Part shown: positions 1 through 8,133 of the stretch, piece after piece | Layout: each line of letters begins with the position of its first letter | Position numbering within the stretch: the first letter of the stretch is position 1 | NCBI GenBank assembly: GCA_036660615.1 | Contig: JAVXAG010000015.1 | Span: 1-23,057, forward strand | Length of the DNA stretch: 23,057 nucleotides | Origin: JAVXAG01 sp036660615 | GTDB lineage: Bacteria; Bacillota; Clostridia; Peptostreptococcales; Anaerovoracaceae | Reading direction: 5' to 3' | Program-made: the position numbers and the translations under genes | Notes under the pieces: model-generated | Seen by the model: the letters and a program-made list of their open reading frames with translations, nothing else | The model's database searches: none | Told to the model about the DNA's origin: nothing

Positions 1-2
1 TA

Positions 3-11
3 TGGTATAAT
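3..11 (+). promoter_or_regulatory. extended -10 promoter of the leftmost RNA
   Basis: The sequence reads TGG followed by a perfect TATAAT at 6-11, an extended -10 element. Any -35 element lies outside the window. Initiation would fall near 17-19, exactly where the first long helix of the downstream structured region begins. Confidence 0.6.
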
Positions 12-14
12 AAC

Positions 15-184
15 CTCGTCGGAAAAGGTTTTACCTTTTCCACAGCAGTGCCTATAAATACTTGGAAAGCACTACTGGCAGGATGGTATCCTGCCGACGA
101 GAACATTCTATCAGGAACGTCGCCTTTGCCTTATTGTTTCTATTGCAAAGGAGGCGCTACGCACCTACGAAAATCGTAGGTTTT
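15..184 (+). ncRNA. putative structured RNA (four-helix junction plus two 3' hairpins), family unknown
   Basis: There is no credible ORF, but the stretch is densely paired. CTCGTCGG (15-22) pairs perfectly with CCGACGAG (94-101) and encloses three hairpins: 21-28 with 34-41, 43-51 with 69-77 (one mismatch), and 77-84 with 88-95. The junction-edge bases 21-22 and 94-95 can pair in either of two helices. Two more hairpins follow: 121-129 with 145-156 (two-base bulge), and 163-170 with 174-181. The last has an AAA loop followed by TTTT and resembles an intrinsic terminator. The element has its own extended -10 promoter, and a second promoter at 198-206 restarts transcription before the next gene, so a stand-alone small RNA fits better than a cis riboswitch. 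I do not recognise tmRNA, RNase P, SRP, 6S, T-box or a common riboswitch core. The structure is seen in the sequence; the RNA-gene status is inferred. Confidence 0.5.
163..184 (+). terminator. terminator-like hairpin ending the leftmost RNA
   Basis: ACCTACGA (163-170) and TCGTAGGT (174-181) form a perfect 8-bp stem with an AAA loop, followed by TTTT and then CCC. The U-tract is short, so termination may be partial. Confidence 0.5.
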
Positions 185-197
185 CCCACCCATTTTG

Positions 198-206
198 TGG
201 TATAAT
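198..206 (+). promoter_or_regulatory. extended -10 promoter upstream of the EAL gene
   Basis: TGG plus a perfect TATAAT (201-206) gives an extended -10 element 88 nt upstream of the start codon at 294. No good -35 hexamer is seen at the expected spacing; extended -10 promoters often lack one. Confidence 0.5.
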
Positions 207-293
207 CATTACAAGTATTATAAATTGTTAATTAGTAAACAATCGTGCTAGAACTTTGCAATAGCGGAAACAACATAGTAGAAAGAGGTTTCG

Positions 294-2591
294 ATGAATA
301 AGGGCAAGACGACATCGTCAAAAGACAAACGAATATATATAGTTACGATAGCATGTTTTCTGTTTATTTGTATCATAATGAGCATTTTATGCTTTCAATA
401 TTATAGCAGTCTTAAAGATACAGTAAAAGGCGAGAGCGATGGATATATGGGTGAGATTTCAAAACAGATGAGCACCAATGTCAGTAAAACAATTAATGAC
501 AACTATTCAGTATTGGAGACGATTTCCGAAGTACTTGAAAAGGCCAATATAAGTTCATATAAAAAATTGAATAATTTGGTTTCGGATTTACAGGACCTTT
601 GGGGTTACGAAAAAATCTTACTTATAGATACAAAAGGAATTGCCCATGGAGTAGATGGGGAAAGTATTAATTTGACAAACGATGAATACCTACAAAATAC
701 AATTGTGGATAGAGAACAAGCTATGTCGGCCACACAAATAATAGATGGAAAAGAGTGTATTGTTTTTTCAGTACCACTTGATAAAATAAACTTTAATGGA
801 AGAGAAATGGGAGCAATTGCTGGAGTATACAACCTTGATACATTTGATCAAATTATCTCTATGACAGCTTTTGATGGTAAAAGCTATGCACATATTATAA
901 GAAAAGACGGTACAATTGTTGTACGTTCAAGCTCACCAAAGTCTTTGGATATGGGATACAATATTTTGAATTCCTTGTCAAGGCAAACCATAAAAGACGA
1001 TAAAAATATTGAAAACGTCAAGGATGATATCGCAGCAGGCAAAAGCGGGCAGATAGAGTTCGAAATGGGAAAACACAACGAGTATATGACATATACTCCA
1101 CTTGATGGGCTGGATTGGAGCCTTTTGACTTTTGTACCAGTAAGCGTTGTAAATGAAAAATCAGTAGTGATATTAAAACTAACAATGGTACTTTGTAGCG
1201 TTGTAACCATTGCATTTGCTTTGTTAGTAGGTATTATGCTAATTGTATTTTATCGTAACAAAAGGAGACTTGAAAATATTGCATATGTAGATTCATTGAC
1301 ACTGGGAAATACAATTGAGCGTTTTTATGATTTGTCAGCGGGACTGATAAGCGATATGTCAAACAAACAACAAGGGGCAGATGTTCCGAAAGAACAATAT
1401 GCAATGATATACACTAATATTGAAAAATTCAAGGTATTAAATGATCAATTTGGACGAGAAGCCTGCGATGAAGTTTTAAGAAGCATACAAAACGGAGTTG
1501 GGGACGATTTAAGCGATACAGAATGTATAGGTAGATTATTAGCAGATAATTTCTGCGTTTTAATAAAATATAAAGACGAAAAAGATTTGATTGGCAGATT
1601 TGATAAATGGTATAAAGGCTGCGAAGATTATATGAAAAGAGCCAATACACCTTGGTTGCCATTGACACTTATATTGGGCGTTTATATTATAACTGATGAT
1701 AAAACCCCAGTTATCTCTATGGTTGATAGAGCAAAACTTGCACTTACAGGTAACCTAGATGAAATACATAGCAAACTTAAATACTCAATTTACGATGAAG
1801 AAATAAGGAAAGTGCTTTTCAGAGAAAAGAAACTTGAAGACAGAATGGAAGCAGCACTTGACACTGGAGAATTTAAAGTTTTCCTACAGCCAAAAGTTGA
1901 CACACAAAGTGAATTAATTATTGGTGCGGAAGCTCTTGTTCGTTGGATAGATATTGAAGGAACAATGGCATATCCGGACGAGTTTATTCCGTTATTTGAG
2001 AAAAATGCATTTATTGTGAAACTTGATTTTGAGGTGTTTAGGCAAGTGTGCGAAACCATAAATAAGTGGATAATCCAAGGTATCGAGCCAATAAAAATAT
2101 CAGTCAATTGCTCAAGAATACATTTGAGAGATAAAAACTTTTTGGATACATATGCGAAAATAGCAGATGAATATAAAGTGCCACATAAATTACTTGAAAT
2201 TGAACTTACGGAGAATGTGGTTTTTGAAGACGTAGAGTATCTATCTGAGATTATTAGGAAGATACACGATATGGGATTTGGATGTTCTATGGATGACTTT
2301 GGAAGCGGGTACTCATCTTTGAATTTGATTAAAGATATACCAGTGGATACACTGAAGTTAGATAAAATATTCTTTAGAAATACTGGTGAAATATTGCGTA
2401 CAGAATCCGTAGTCGGAGGTATTATTACCATAGCAAAAGCTCTATCTATGAAAACGGTCGCTGAGGGTGTCGAAGAAAAAATCCATGTTGATATGTTGAA
2501 AAAGCTTAATTGTGACTACATACAAGGGTATTATTTTGCTAAACCAATGCCAATCGATGAATTTGAAAAACGTACATTTAAGCAGAAATAA
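294..2591 (+). CDS. membrane dCache / degenerate GGDEF / EAL c-di-GMP phosphodiesterase
   Basis: Likely hydrolyses c-di-GMP in response to an extracytoplasmic signal. A hydrophobic segment (about residues 14-37) is followed by a roughly 250-residue extracytoplasmic region with dCache-like features, a second membrane segment (about 297-320), a GGDEF-type domain (about 330-490) and an EAL domain (about 515-760). The GGDEF position reads LADNF, so cyclase activity is not expected. The EAL domain looks active: EALVRW with the EAL triad at 546-548, the SVNCS Asn, ELTEN, the DDFGSGYSS motif at 667-675, a Lys in TLKLDK, AEGVEE and QGYYFAKP. The start is supported by GAAAGAGG about 6 nt upstream. The stop lies 30 nt before the lipoprotein gene, consistent with co-transcription. 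In similar proteins the degenerate GGDEF binds GTP or transmits signals; that role is inference here. Confidence 0.93.
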   Translation: MNKGKTTSSKDKRIYIVTIACFLFICIIMSILCFQYYSSLKDTVKGESDGYMGEISKQMSTNVSKTINDNYSVLETISEVLEKANISSYKKLNNLVSDLQDLWGYEKILLIDTKGIAHGVDGESINLTNDEYLQNTIVDREQAMSATQIIDGKECIVFSVPLDKINFNGREMGAIAGVYNLDTFDQIISMTAFDGKSYAHIIRKDGTIVVRSSSPKSLDMGYNILNSLSRQTIKDDKNIENVKDDIAAGKSGQIEFEMGKHNEYMTYTPLDGLDWSLLTFVPVSVVNEKSVVILKLTMVLCSVVTIAFALLVGIMLIVFYRNKRRLENIAYVDSLTLGNTIERFYDLSAGLISDMSNKQQGADVPKEQYAMIYTNIEKFKVLNDQFGREACDEVLRSIQNGVGDDLSDTECIGRLLADNFCVLIKYKDEKDLIGRFDKWYKGCEDYMKRANTPWLPLTLILGVYIITDDKTPVISMVDRAKLALTGNLDEIHSKLKYSIYDEEIRKVLFREKKLEDRMEAALDTGEFKVFLQPKVDTQSELIIGAEALVRWIDIEGTMAYPDEFIPLFEKNAFIVKLDFEVFRQVCETINKWIIQGIEPIKISVNCSRIHLRDKNFLDTYAKIADEYKVPHKLLEIELTENVVFEDVEYLSEIIRKIHDMGFGCSMDDFGSGYSSLNLIKDIPVDTLKLDKIFFRNTGEILRTESVVGGIITIAKALSMKTVAEGVEEKIHVDMLKKLNCDYIQGYYFAKPMPIDEFEKRTFKQK

Positions 2592-2621
2592 TCTGAAGAA
2601 AGTTGAAGGTGCTGAAAGATC

Positions 2622-4520
2622 ATGATGAATATAACAAAAAAACGGATTTGTACAATAGTACTTTTGGTAACACTGGTTTCAGGTCTATGTTCTTGTGGAA
2701 CTCCCGAAGCTGATCCAACTGTTGAGAAAGATATATTGTCACAAAAAATTATAGAAGACGGAAGAACGCCTATTACTGTTTTAGTAAAGAATGCTTTTTC
2801 TATCAATGGATTTGAAAAAGCTGTAGAGAAAAAGTTTCCGGATATAGATATTGTCCAAGTAGGAAATTATACTAGAGATATGGGAATAGCAGAATATGAA
2901 GCACGTATGAAAAATGATGATTTGACAGATATAGTAATGACATGGCCAGTTTCTGCAGGAGAAGCATATTGCGCAGACAGGCTAATAGATTTTTCGTCAC
3001 TTCCAATTAGTGGTAAATACACTGCACCTATGTTGAACGATATATCCAAGAGTGGGGAATTGTATTATCTGCCAGGGCCATCGCAAGTTCGAGGAATTGT
3101 GTATAACAAGACTCTATTTGAGGAAAATGGATGGAAAGTACCTAACAGCTTTGAAGGGTTTGTTTCCCTTTGCCATACTATCGAAAAAAAAGGAATTAAA
3201 GCATTACAACTTGGCCTTGAAAACGAAGAAGTTCTTGATACCGCCTTTGTAGGCTATGGCTATGGAGATTGTTTCAATAAACCGGAAAATGCTCAAAGAA
3301 TAAAGGAATATAATAATGGTAAAGGCTCACTAAGAGATAACTTTATGCCTGCATTTGAAACATTTCAGAAACTTATTGACCAAGGAATTTTGAAAACAGA
3401 AGACTTAGAAGTGGATTATTCAGACAGAGAGTTTATGCTATTTAATAGAGAATGCGCCATGGTAGAGGATTCGGTGTTAATGGCAAGACTAGGTGATCAA
3501 AGAGCAGGAAGCAAAGATGAATTTGCGTTGATGCCATTTTTTAATCCAGGAATAAATAACGATTGGGCAAGACTTTATCCAGTATGCTATATTGGAGCAA
3601 ATAAACATCTTGAAGAAACAAAGAATAAAGATAAATACGGACTAGTTATGAAAATCTTAGAATATATTAGCACAAAAGAAGGTCAAATGGCATTAGCTAG
3701 CGATACGGGAAGTATGTTCTCAGCACTTAAAAATGTTCCACCGACAGAAGCACCGGAAGCAAAGAATTTGGTAAATGCACTAGGACATGGAAGATATGGT
3801 ATTTTCCCTACTCTAAAAAACGCTCAGAGTGCACTTAGAAAGGGATTAGCCGGCATGGTAGCAGGCAAATATACCATAGATGATGTAATAAAGATGACAG
3901 ATAAAGAAAATCTTAATCCACCAGTTAAAATGGTTCCTCTTGTTTTAGGAAAAGCAGAAAAAGACTTCACTATAATGGAGACGGGAAATTTTGTTACTGA
4001 TGCAATGCGCAAAGAAAGCGGTTGTGAAATAGCGTTGTTTTTGGATAATGGAAAAGATGGTAAATGCAATTGTAAAGGAATCAGCGGCAGATTATATAAA
4101 GGCGATTTGACCAATGTTGATATATTGAGGATTTTGCCAGATATGATTAAGAATGAAAAAGGCGAGTTGTGGAAGATTAAGATGACAGGAAAAAATTTGA
4201 TAAACACACTTGAGTATGCTGTAAAAGCATTTAATAATTCAGATGGGTGGTTCTACTATTTTTCTGGACTAAAAATGGAGTATGATCCTACAGCGAAACC
4301 AGGAGAGAGAATCAAAGAAATTACTGATGAAAATGGCGATAAAATAGATCCAAAGAAACTGTACAGTATTGCGGTTATGGATGAAACAGTGCCAACAAAA
4401 TATATTAAATCATGCAAAAAAACTGGAAAACTAATTAGGGATATTTTGATTAATACTATATCGGAAGAAGAGACAATAAGCCCGAGCGAAGACGGGCGTT
4501 TCACAATCGGAAGCCATTAG
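2622..4520 (+). CDS. lipoprotein: family 1 solute-binding domain fused to 5'-nucleotidase C-terminal domain
   Basis: Probable surface-anchored ligand-binding protein. Residues 1-25 form a lipoprotein signal peptide (basic MMNITKKR, hydrophobic core, lipobox LCSC with the lipidated Cys probably C25). Residues about 45-420 resemble family 1 extracellular solute-binding proteins, with phrases such as YYLPGPSQVRGIVYNKTLFE and SFEGFVSLCHTI. Residues about 435-600 match the 5'-nucleotidase C-terminal (nucleoside-recognition) domain: ETGNFVTDAM, YKGDLTNVDILRILPD, TGKNLINTLEYAV and FSGLKMEYDPTAKPG. The N-terminal metallophosphatase domain of real 5'-nucleotidases is absent, and the usual NGGGIR-like Arg segment is replaced by a lysine/cysteine-rich stretch, so catalysis is unlikely. 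No ABC permease genes are adjacent. The position directly behind the dCache-EAL gene suggests a ligand-presenting partner rather than a transporter component (inference). Confidence 0.85.
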   Translation: MMNITKKRICTIVLLVTLVSGLCSCGTPEADPTVEKDILSQKIIEDGRTPITVLVKNAFSINGFEKAVEKKFPDIDIVQVGNYTRDMGIAEYEARMKNDDLTDIVMTWPVSAGEAYCADRLIDFSSLPISGKYTAPMLNDISKSGELYYLPGPSQVRGIVYNKTLFEENGWKVPNSFEGFVSLCHTIEKKGIKALQLGLENEEVLDTAFVGYGYGDCFNKPENAQRIKEYNNGKGSLRDNFMPAFETFQKLIDQGILKTEDLEVDYSDREFMLFNRECAMVEDSVLMARLGDQRAGSKDEFALMPFFNPGINNDWARLYPVCYIGANKHLEETKNKDKYGLVMKILEYISTKEGQMALASDTGSMFSALKNVPPTEAPEAKNLVNALGHGRYGIFPTLKNAQSALRKGLAGMVAGKYTIDDVIKMTDKENLNPPVKMVPLVLGKAEKDFTIMETGNFVTDAMRKESGCEIALFLDNGKDGKCNCKGISGRLYKGDLTNVDILRILPDMIKNEKGELWKIKMTGKNLINTLEYAVKAFNNSDGWFYYFSGLKMEYDPTAKPGERIKEITDENGDKIDPKKLYSIAVMDETVPTKYIKSCKKTGKLIRDILINTISEEETISPSEDGRFTIGSH

Positions 4521-4557
4521 ACAATAGTATTAGTAGCTACAAAGGGGGGCAGTATCA

Positions 4558-5247
4558 ATGAAATGTCACGTTAACAATATTAATTTGTTTTATGAAAAAA
4601 GGGGAAAAGGTAAACCACTTATTCTGCTTCATGGAAATGGCGGAACGCACAAGACTTTTAGTAGAGCCATACCAATTTTGGAAAAGTATTTTACTGTATA
4701 CGCAATTGACAGCAGGGGACATGGAAACAGTCAACATGTTACAGAATATCATTATGAGGACATGGCAGAAGATATAAAATGTTTTATCAATGAAAAAAAA
4801 TTAGAAAAACCGATTTTATATGGGTTTAGCGATGGTGGAATTGTTGGCCTAATAGTTGCGTCAAAGTATCCTAAACTCCTATCGCAGCTTATCGTCAGTG
4901 GGGCAAACACCATACCGGGTGGGCTAAAGGACGGATGGCTGAAGTGGTTTGAGATTATGAAGACAATCACCAAAAGCGCCAAGGCAAAGATGGTTCACGA
5001 GGAACCAAACATCACAGAAGAGATGTTGCAGAAGATAGAAGTTCCAACAGTAGTATTGGCAGGTAGTAGGGACATGATAAAACATACTCATACAAAAAAA
5101 ATAGCTGCAAATATTAAGAACAGCTCTTTGAGGATTTTGCATGGAGAAGGTCATGGCAGTTATATTGTCAGTAGTAGGAAAATTGCACAGCTTATTTTGG
5201 AATTGACGGGAAAGATTAAATCCCACACAAAAATGGGAAAAGCTTAA
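4558..5247 (+). CDS. alpha/beta hydrolase
   Basis: A cytoplasmic alpha/beta-hydrolase-fold enzyme of 229 residues, short but complete. Visible motifs: the oxyanion segment LLHGNGG, IDSRGHGNS, the nucleophile elbow GFSDGG with Ser91, an acid at Asp172 (GSRDM) and a catalytic His199 (GEGHGSY). The triad spacing is typical. There is no signal peptide, and the cap domain is small. The start has a very strong Shine-Dalgarno (AAAGGGGGG) about 9 nt upstream. It begins 37 nt after the lipoprotein stop with no terminator between, so it may share that transcript. The substrate cannot be read from the sequence; esterase, lipase or carbon-carbon hydrolase are all possible. Confidence 0.88.
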   Translation: MKCHVNNINLFYEKRGKGKPLILLHGNGGTHKTFSRAIPILEKYFTVYAIDSRGHGNSQHVTEYHYEDMAEDIKCFINEKKLEKPILYGFSDGGIVGLIVASKYPKLLSQLIVSGANTIPGGLKDGWLKWFEIMKTITKSAKAKMVHEEPNITEEMLQKIEVPTVVLAGSRDMIKHTHTKKIAANIKNSSLRILHGEGHGSYIVSSRKIAQLILELTGKIKSHTKMGKA

Positions 5248-5293
5248 AATGATAAAACAATTATGAAAAAGAAATGATAGAGGAAAATAAATA

Positions 5294-6601
5294 GTGATAA
5301 ATAAACAGTTTTGGCAACATGTATTACCTGCAATGATTTCATTTGCGTTCTCAGGTATATATGCTATTGTAGATGGAGTGTTCATCGGACAAAACGTAGG
5401 TGATGCAGGCCTTGCGGCCATTAATATTGCATATCCACTAGCAGCACTTATTCAGGCAACTGGTGCGGGCATTGGAATGGCGGGTTCCGTTTGGCTTGCC
5501 ATTTGTATAGGGCAAGGAGCCCACGAAAAAGAAAAGAAATATCTTGAAACCACTGGCATTCTTTTATTAGGTGCCAGTGTATTTTTGACGTTAGTATTAA
5601 GCTTTACTTATATTCCAATACTTAAGCTGTTTGGAGCAAGCGGTATTATTCTGGAGTATGCAAATTCATATATTAGGATTATTATTTTGGGTGCAGTTTT
5701 TCAAATTCTAAGTGTAGGATTAATTCCCATTATAAGAAACTATAATGGCTCTATTTTGGCAATGGCAGCTATGATTGGCGGGTTTACAACCAATGTAGTG
5801 TTGGATTGGCTCTTTATTGCTGTTTTAGGTTACGGCACCGGAGGTGGGGCAGTTGCAACGATTATCAGTGAATTTGTCACAATGGTTCCCTGCTTAATAT
5901 TTCTAATAATCAAACAAAAACCTTTTAACTTCAAATCAATTGAAATAACCATAACGACGATAAAGGAAATTATGCTTACGGCTGTTTCTCCAATGGGACT
6001 GATTTTATGCCCAAACATTGTGATAATTATTTTGAATAAAGGGGCAATAATATATGGTGGTAGCACAGCAGTAGCCTGTTATGCGCTTATCAGCTACGTT
6101 CTATGTGTAGTGCAATTATTGTTACAGGGGATTGGTGATGGAGCACAACCTTTAATCGGAAGATACTATGGAGCTAATGATAAAAAATCTCTGCACAAAG
6201 TGGAAAAAATGGCCTATATATTCGCACCGGCCACAGCATTTTTTTGCTGTATTTTACTATTTGTCACGCAAAATCTTGTACCAATTCTCTTTGGCGCATC
6301 AGATGATGCAGGGGCTATGTACATTAAAGTACTTCCGTTTTTTATAGCTGGATTAGTATTCTGGGCATTTTCAAGAATTACTACTTCTATCTTTTATGCA
6401 ACTCAAAAAAACAAGTTTGCATATATCCTTATTTATGGAGAGCCATTGTTACTGGCGATTTTTGTAGGTTTGGTTTTACCAAGGCTTATTGGACTTGGAC
6501 TTATTGGAGTCTGGATTTCGGTACCATTGGCGCAGTTTTGTTTGGCAGCAGTGTCCCTAATACTCATATTCAAAGGTAAGAAAAGTCATAAAAATTTGTA
6601 A
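5294..6601 (+). CDS. MATE family multidrug/metabolite efflux transporter
   Basis: An integral membrane antiporter of 435 residues with about 12 hydrophobic segments, the usual size for the family. The N-terminal stretch PAMISFAFSGIYAIVDGVFI and the following GDAGLAAINIAYPL match the first membrane helices of MATE proteins; the symmetric second half includes LQGIGDGAQPLIGRYYGA. MATE proteins export cationic drugs or metabolites using Na+ or H+ gradients. The start is GTG at 5294 with GAGG 10 nt upstream; no ATG is better placed. It follows the hydrolase by 46 nt on the same strand. The substrate is unknown; the pairing with a hydrolase could mean detoxification or export of a processed compound, which is speculative. 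Confidence 0.93.
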   Translation: MINKQFWQHVLPAMISFAFSGIYAIVDGVFIGQNVGDAGLAAINIAYPLAALIQATGAGIGMAGSVWLAICIGQGAHEKEKKYLETTGILLLGASVFLTLVLSFTYIPILKLFGASGIILEYANSYIRIIILGAVFQILSVGLIPIIRNYNGSILAMAAMIGGFTTNVVLDWLFIAVLGYGTGGGAVATIISEFVTMVPCLIFLIIKQKPFNFKSIEITITTIKEIMLTAVSPMGLILCPNIVIIILNKGAIIYGGSTAVACYALISYVLCVVQLLLQGIGDGAQPLIGRYYGANDKKSLHKVEKMAYIFAPATAFFCCILLFVTQNLVPILFGASDDAGAMYIKVLPFFIAGLVFWAFSRITTSIFYATQKNKFAYILIYGEPLLLAIFVGLVLPRLIGLGLIGVWISVPLAQFCLAAVSLILIFKGKKSHKNL

Positions 6602-6669
6602 GGTTTTTTAAAATTCCGGTGTTTTTTGTGTGAAAAATATGTGAATAATCTGTAATTTATCCTAAAAGG

Positions 6670-6678
6670 TGGTAAGAT
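6670..6678 (+). promoter_or_regulatory. extended -10 promoter of the glycosyltransferase-like gene
   Basis: TGG plus TAAGAT (6673-6678) forms an extended -10 element about 55 nt before the start codon at 6733. The -35 region is weak. No hairpin terminator is seen between the MATE stop and this site. Confidence 0.35.
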
Positions 6679-6732
6679 ATAGAGAAGAAGAATTTATTTC
6701 TACATAAAATATTTTAGAAAGAAAGTGGAAAA

Positions 6733-7959
6733 ATGAAAATAGGAATTGGATTTGCCACAGGCAGAAAAAACTTCCAGAAAGTCTTACGAACCAATATATA
6801 CAATTGGAAAGAGGATAACTTGACCGATAAAGATCAAGCAACGTTACACTTATTTGTGGCTTATGATTTAGACTATAACAACACTAAGCGAGGCGATTAT
6901 ACAAACATAAGTAGCGATCTTCAAAGAGAACTTGAAAGCTGCACTTTTATTTGTAAAAATTCTATGCAAACAGAAATCGAAAGTCTAATCAATGATGGAG
7001 TAATTGACTCAGAGGAAGCAAAGTTGCTTTTCCGAAAAGGTTATGCAGCAAAGAGAAATATGATACTTTATTATGCAATAAAGAACAAAATGGACTGTCT
7101 GATTTTCTTGGACGATGATGAGTATCCAATGGCGGTAACAAACAACAACAAAAGTGCCATATGGGGTGGTCAGCACGTAATTTCAACTCATCTTAGGAAT
7201 ATCTCCTATGCGGATATTACCAATGGCTATCACTGCGGTTATGTTTCGCCTATCCCTCACATTGAATTCAATGAAAAACTAAAAGAGGAACAGTTCAAGG
7301 ATTTTATCGAAGCTATCAGCAATGATATTATCAACTGGGATAAATTAAAAGGCATTATGGAAAACGGCGGTGTAACATACGCTGAGGTTCCAGTACTGGT
7401 TTCCAAGGTAATTTCTGAAGTTGCCGAGGTAAAGGGTGCAAAGTTTATTTCTGGTGCAAATTTATGTATCAACCTAAAAGATTGTACTAGAATATTCCCA
7501 TTCTACAATCCACCTGGGGCTAGAGGAGAGGATACATTTTTGAGTACCTGTCTAACAGACCGAAAGGTGCTTAGGGTACCAACTTACACATTCCACGATG
7601 GATTTTTAACTTATCGCCACCTTTTGGAAGGTATTCTACCAACCAAGTTAAGTTTTATAAATGCAGATACACCGCAAATCAAAATGAGGTTCTACAAAGC
7701 TTGCGTCGGTTGGATACGCTATAAACCTTTGCTAGTATATATAACTGAACCGGATGATTTTGAAGAAAAAATGGTGGATATCAGAGCAAAACTAGTCAAC
7801 ATTTTGCCTTGCCTTGCAGACTTCTTCCAAATGGAGGAGTTTAATCACATTCTAGTGGAATTTGACAAATACAGAAAAAATGTTGTAAAGCACTATGCTG
7901 ATTTTCAAAAAACACAAGAGTCATGGGCAAAATTAATGGAGCATTTGGATAGAGCATAG
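6733..7959 (+). CDS. glycosyltransferase-like protein (GT-A fold, DxD type), unassigned
   Basis: A soluble 408-residue protein without signal peptide or membrane segment. It starts MKIGIGFATGRKN and carries RKGYAAKRNMILYYA followed by a hydrophobic strand ending in Asp127-Asp128-Asp129-Glu (FLDDDEYP). That layout resembles the nucleotide-sugar/metal-binding DxD region of GT-A glycosyltransferases. Further on, GARGEDTFLS (Glu266-Asp267) and FHDGF (His288) resemble the catalytic ED and metal-ligand His of such enzymes. The C-terminal 100 residues are charged and helical. The start is preceded by a modest GAAAGTGG. No other polysaccharide or cell-envelope genes lie next to it, so donor and acceptor are unknown. 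The fold assignment is by motif only; a related nucleotidyl-sugar-binding enzyme is the main alternative. Confidence 0.6.
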   Translation: MKIGIGFATGRKNFQKVLRTNIYNWKEDNLTDKDQATLHLFVAYDLDYNNTKRGDYTNISSDLQRELESCTFICKNSMQTEIESLINDGVIDSEEAKLLFRKGYAAKRNMILYYAIKNKMDCLIFLDDDEYPMAVTNNNKSAIWGGQHVISTHLRNISYADITNGYHCGYVSPIPHIEFNEKLKEEQFKDFIEAISNDIINWDKLKGIMENGGVTYAEVPVLVSKVISEVAEVKGAKFISGANLCINLKDCTRIFPFYNPPGARGEDTFLSTCLTDRKVLRVPTYTFHDGFLTYRHLLEGILPTKLSFINADTPQIKMRFYKACVGWIRYKPLLVYITEPDDFEEKMVDIRAKLVNILPCLADFFQMEEFNHILVEFDKYRKNVVKHYADFQKTQESWAKLMEHLDRA

Positions 7960-8015
7960 GCTGACTTTTGTTGAATTTTCACTGCAGTGCCAACCAAAAA
8001 TAATTACCAACTATA

Positions 8016-8044
8016 TTGACCGCAGAAGATAATGGGAATATAAT
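8016..8044 (+). promoter_or_regulatory. sigma-A type promoter of the flavodoxin gene
   Basis: TTGACC (8016-8021), a 17-nt spacer and a perfect TATAAT (8039-8044). This gives a leader of about 80 nt before the flavodoxin start at 8134. Confidence 0.75.
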
Positions 8045-8133
8045 TTAATATATTTATTATATCAATTGATTGAAACTTGAGAATAAGTGGGAATTAAATT
8101 CACACATAACCCGAGCTATATGGAGGTAAAAAA

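Noticed and set aside
15..101. Cloverleaf-like fold resembling a tRNA
   Set aside because: Four helices meet as in a tRNA, but there is no T-loop consensus, the third arm has a 3-nt loop, and no CCA-ready acceptor or plausible anticodon arm is present.
1790..2431. 213-codon minus-strand ORF inside the EAL gene
   Set aside because: It is antisense to conserved EAL motifs, Ser/Ile-rich, with no start signal.
7980..7989. Perfect palindrome CACTGCAGTG after the glycosyltransferase-like gene
   Set aside because: It has no loop or T-tract and no matching sites elsewhere; a 10-bp palindrome can occur by chance.
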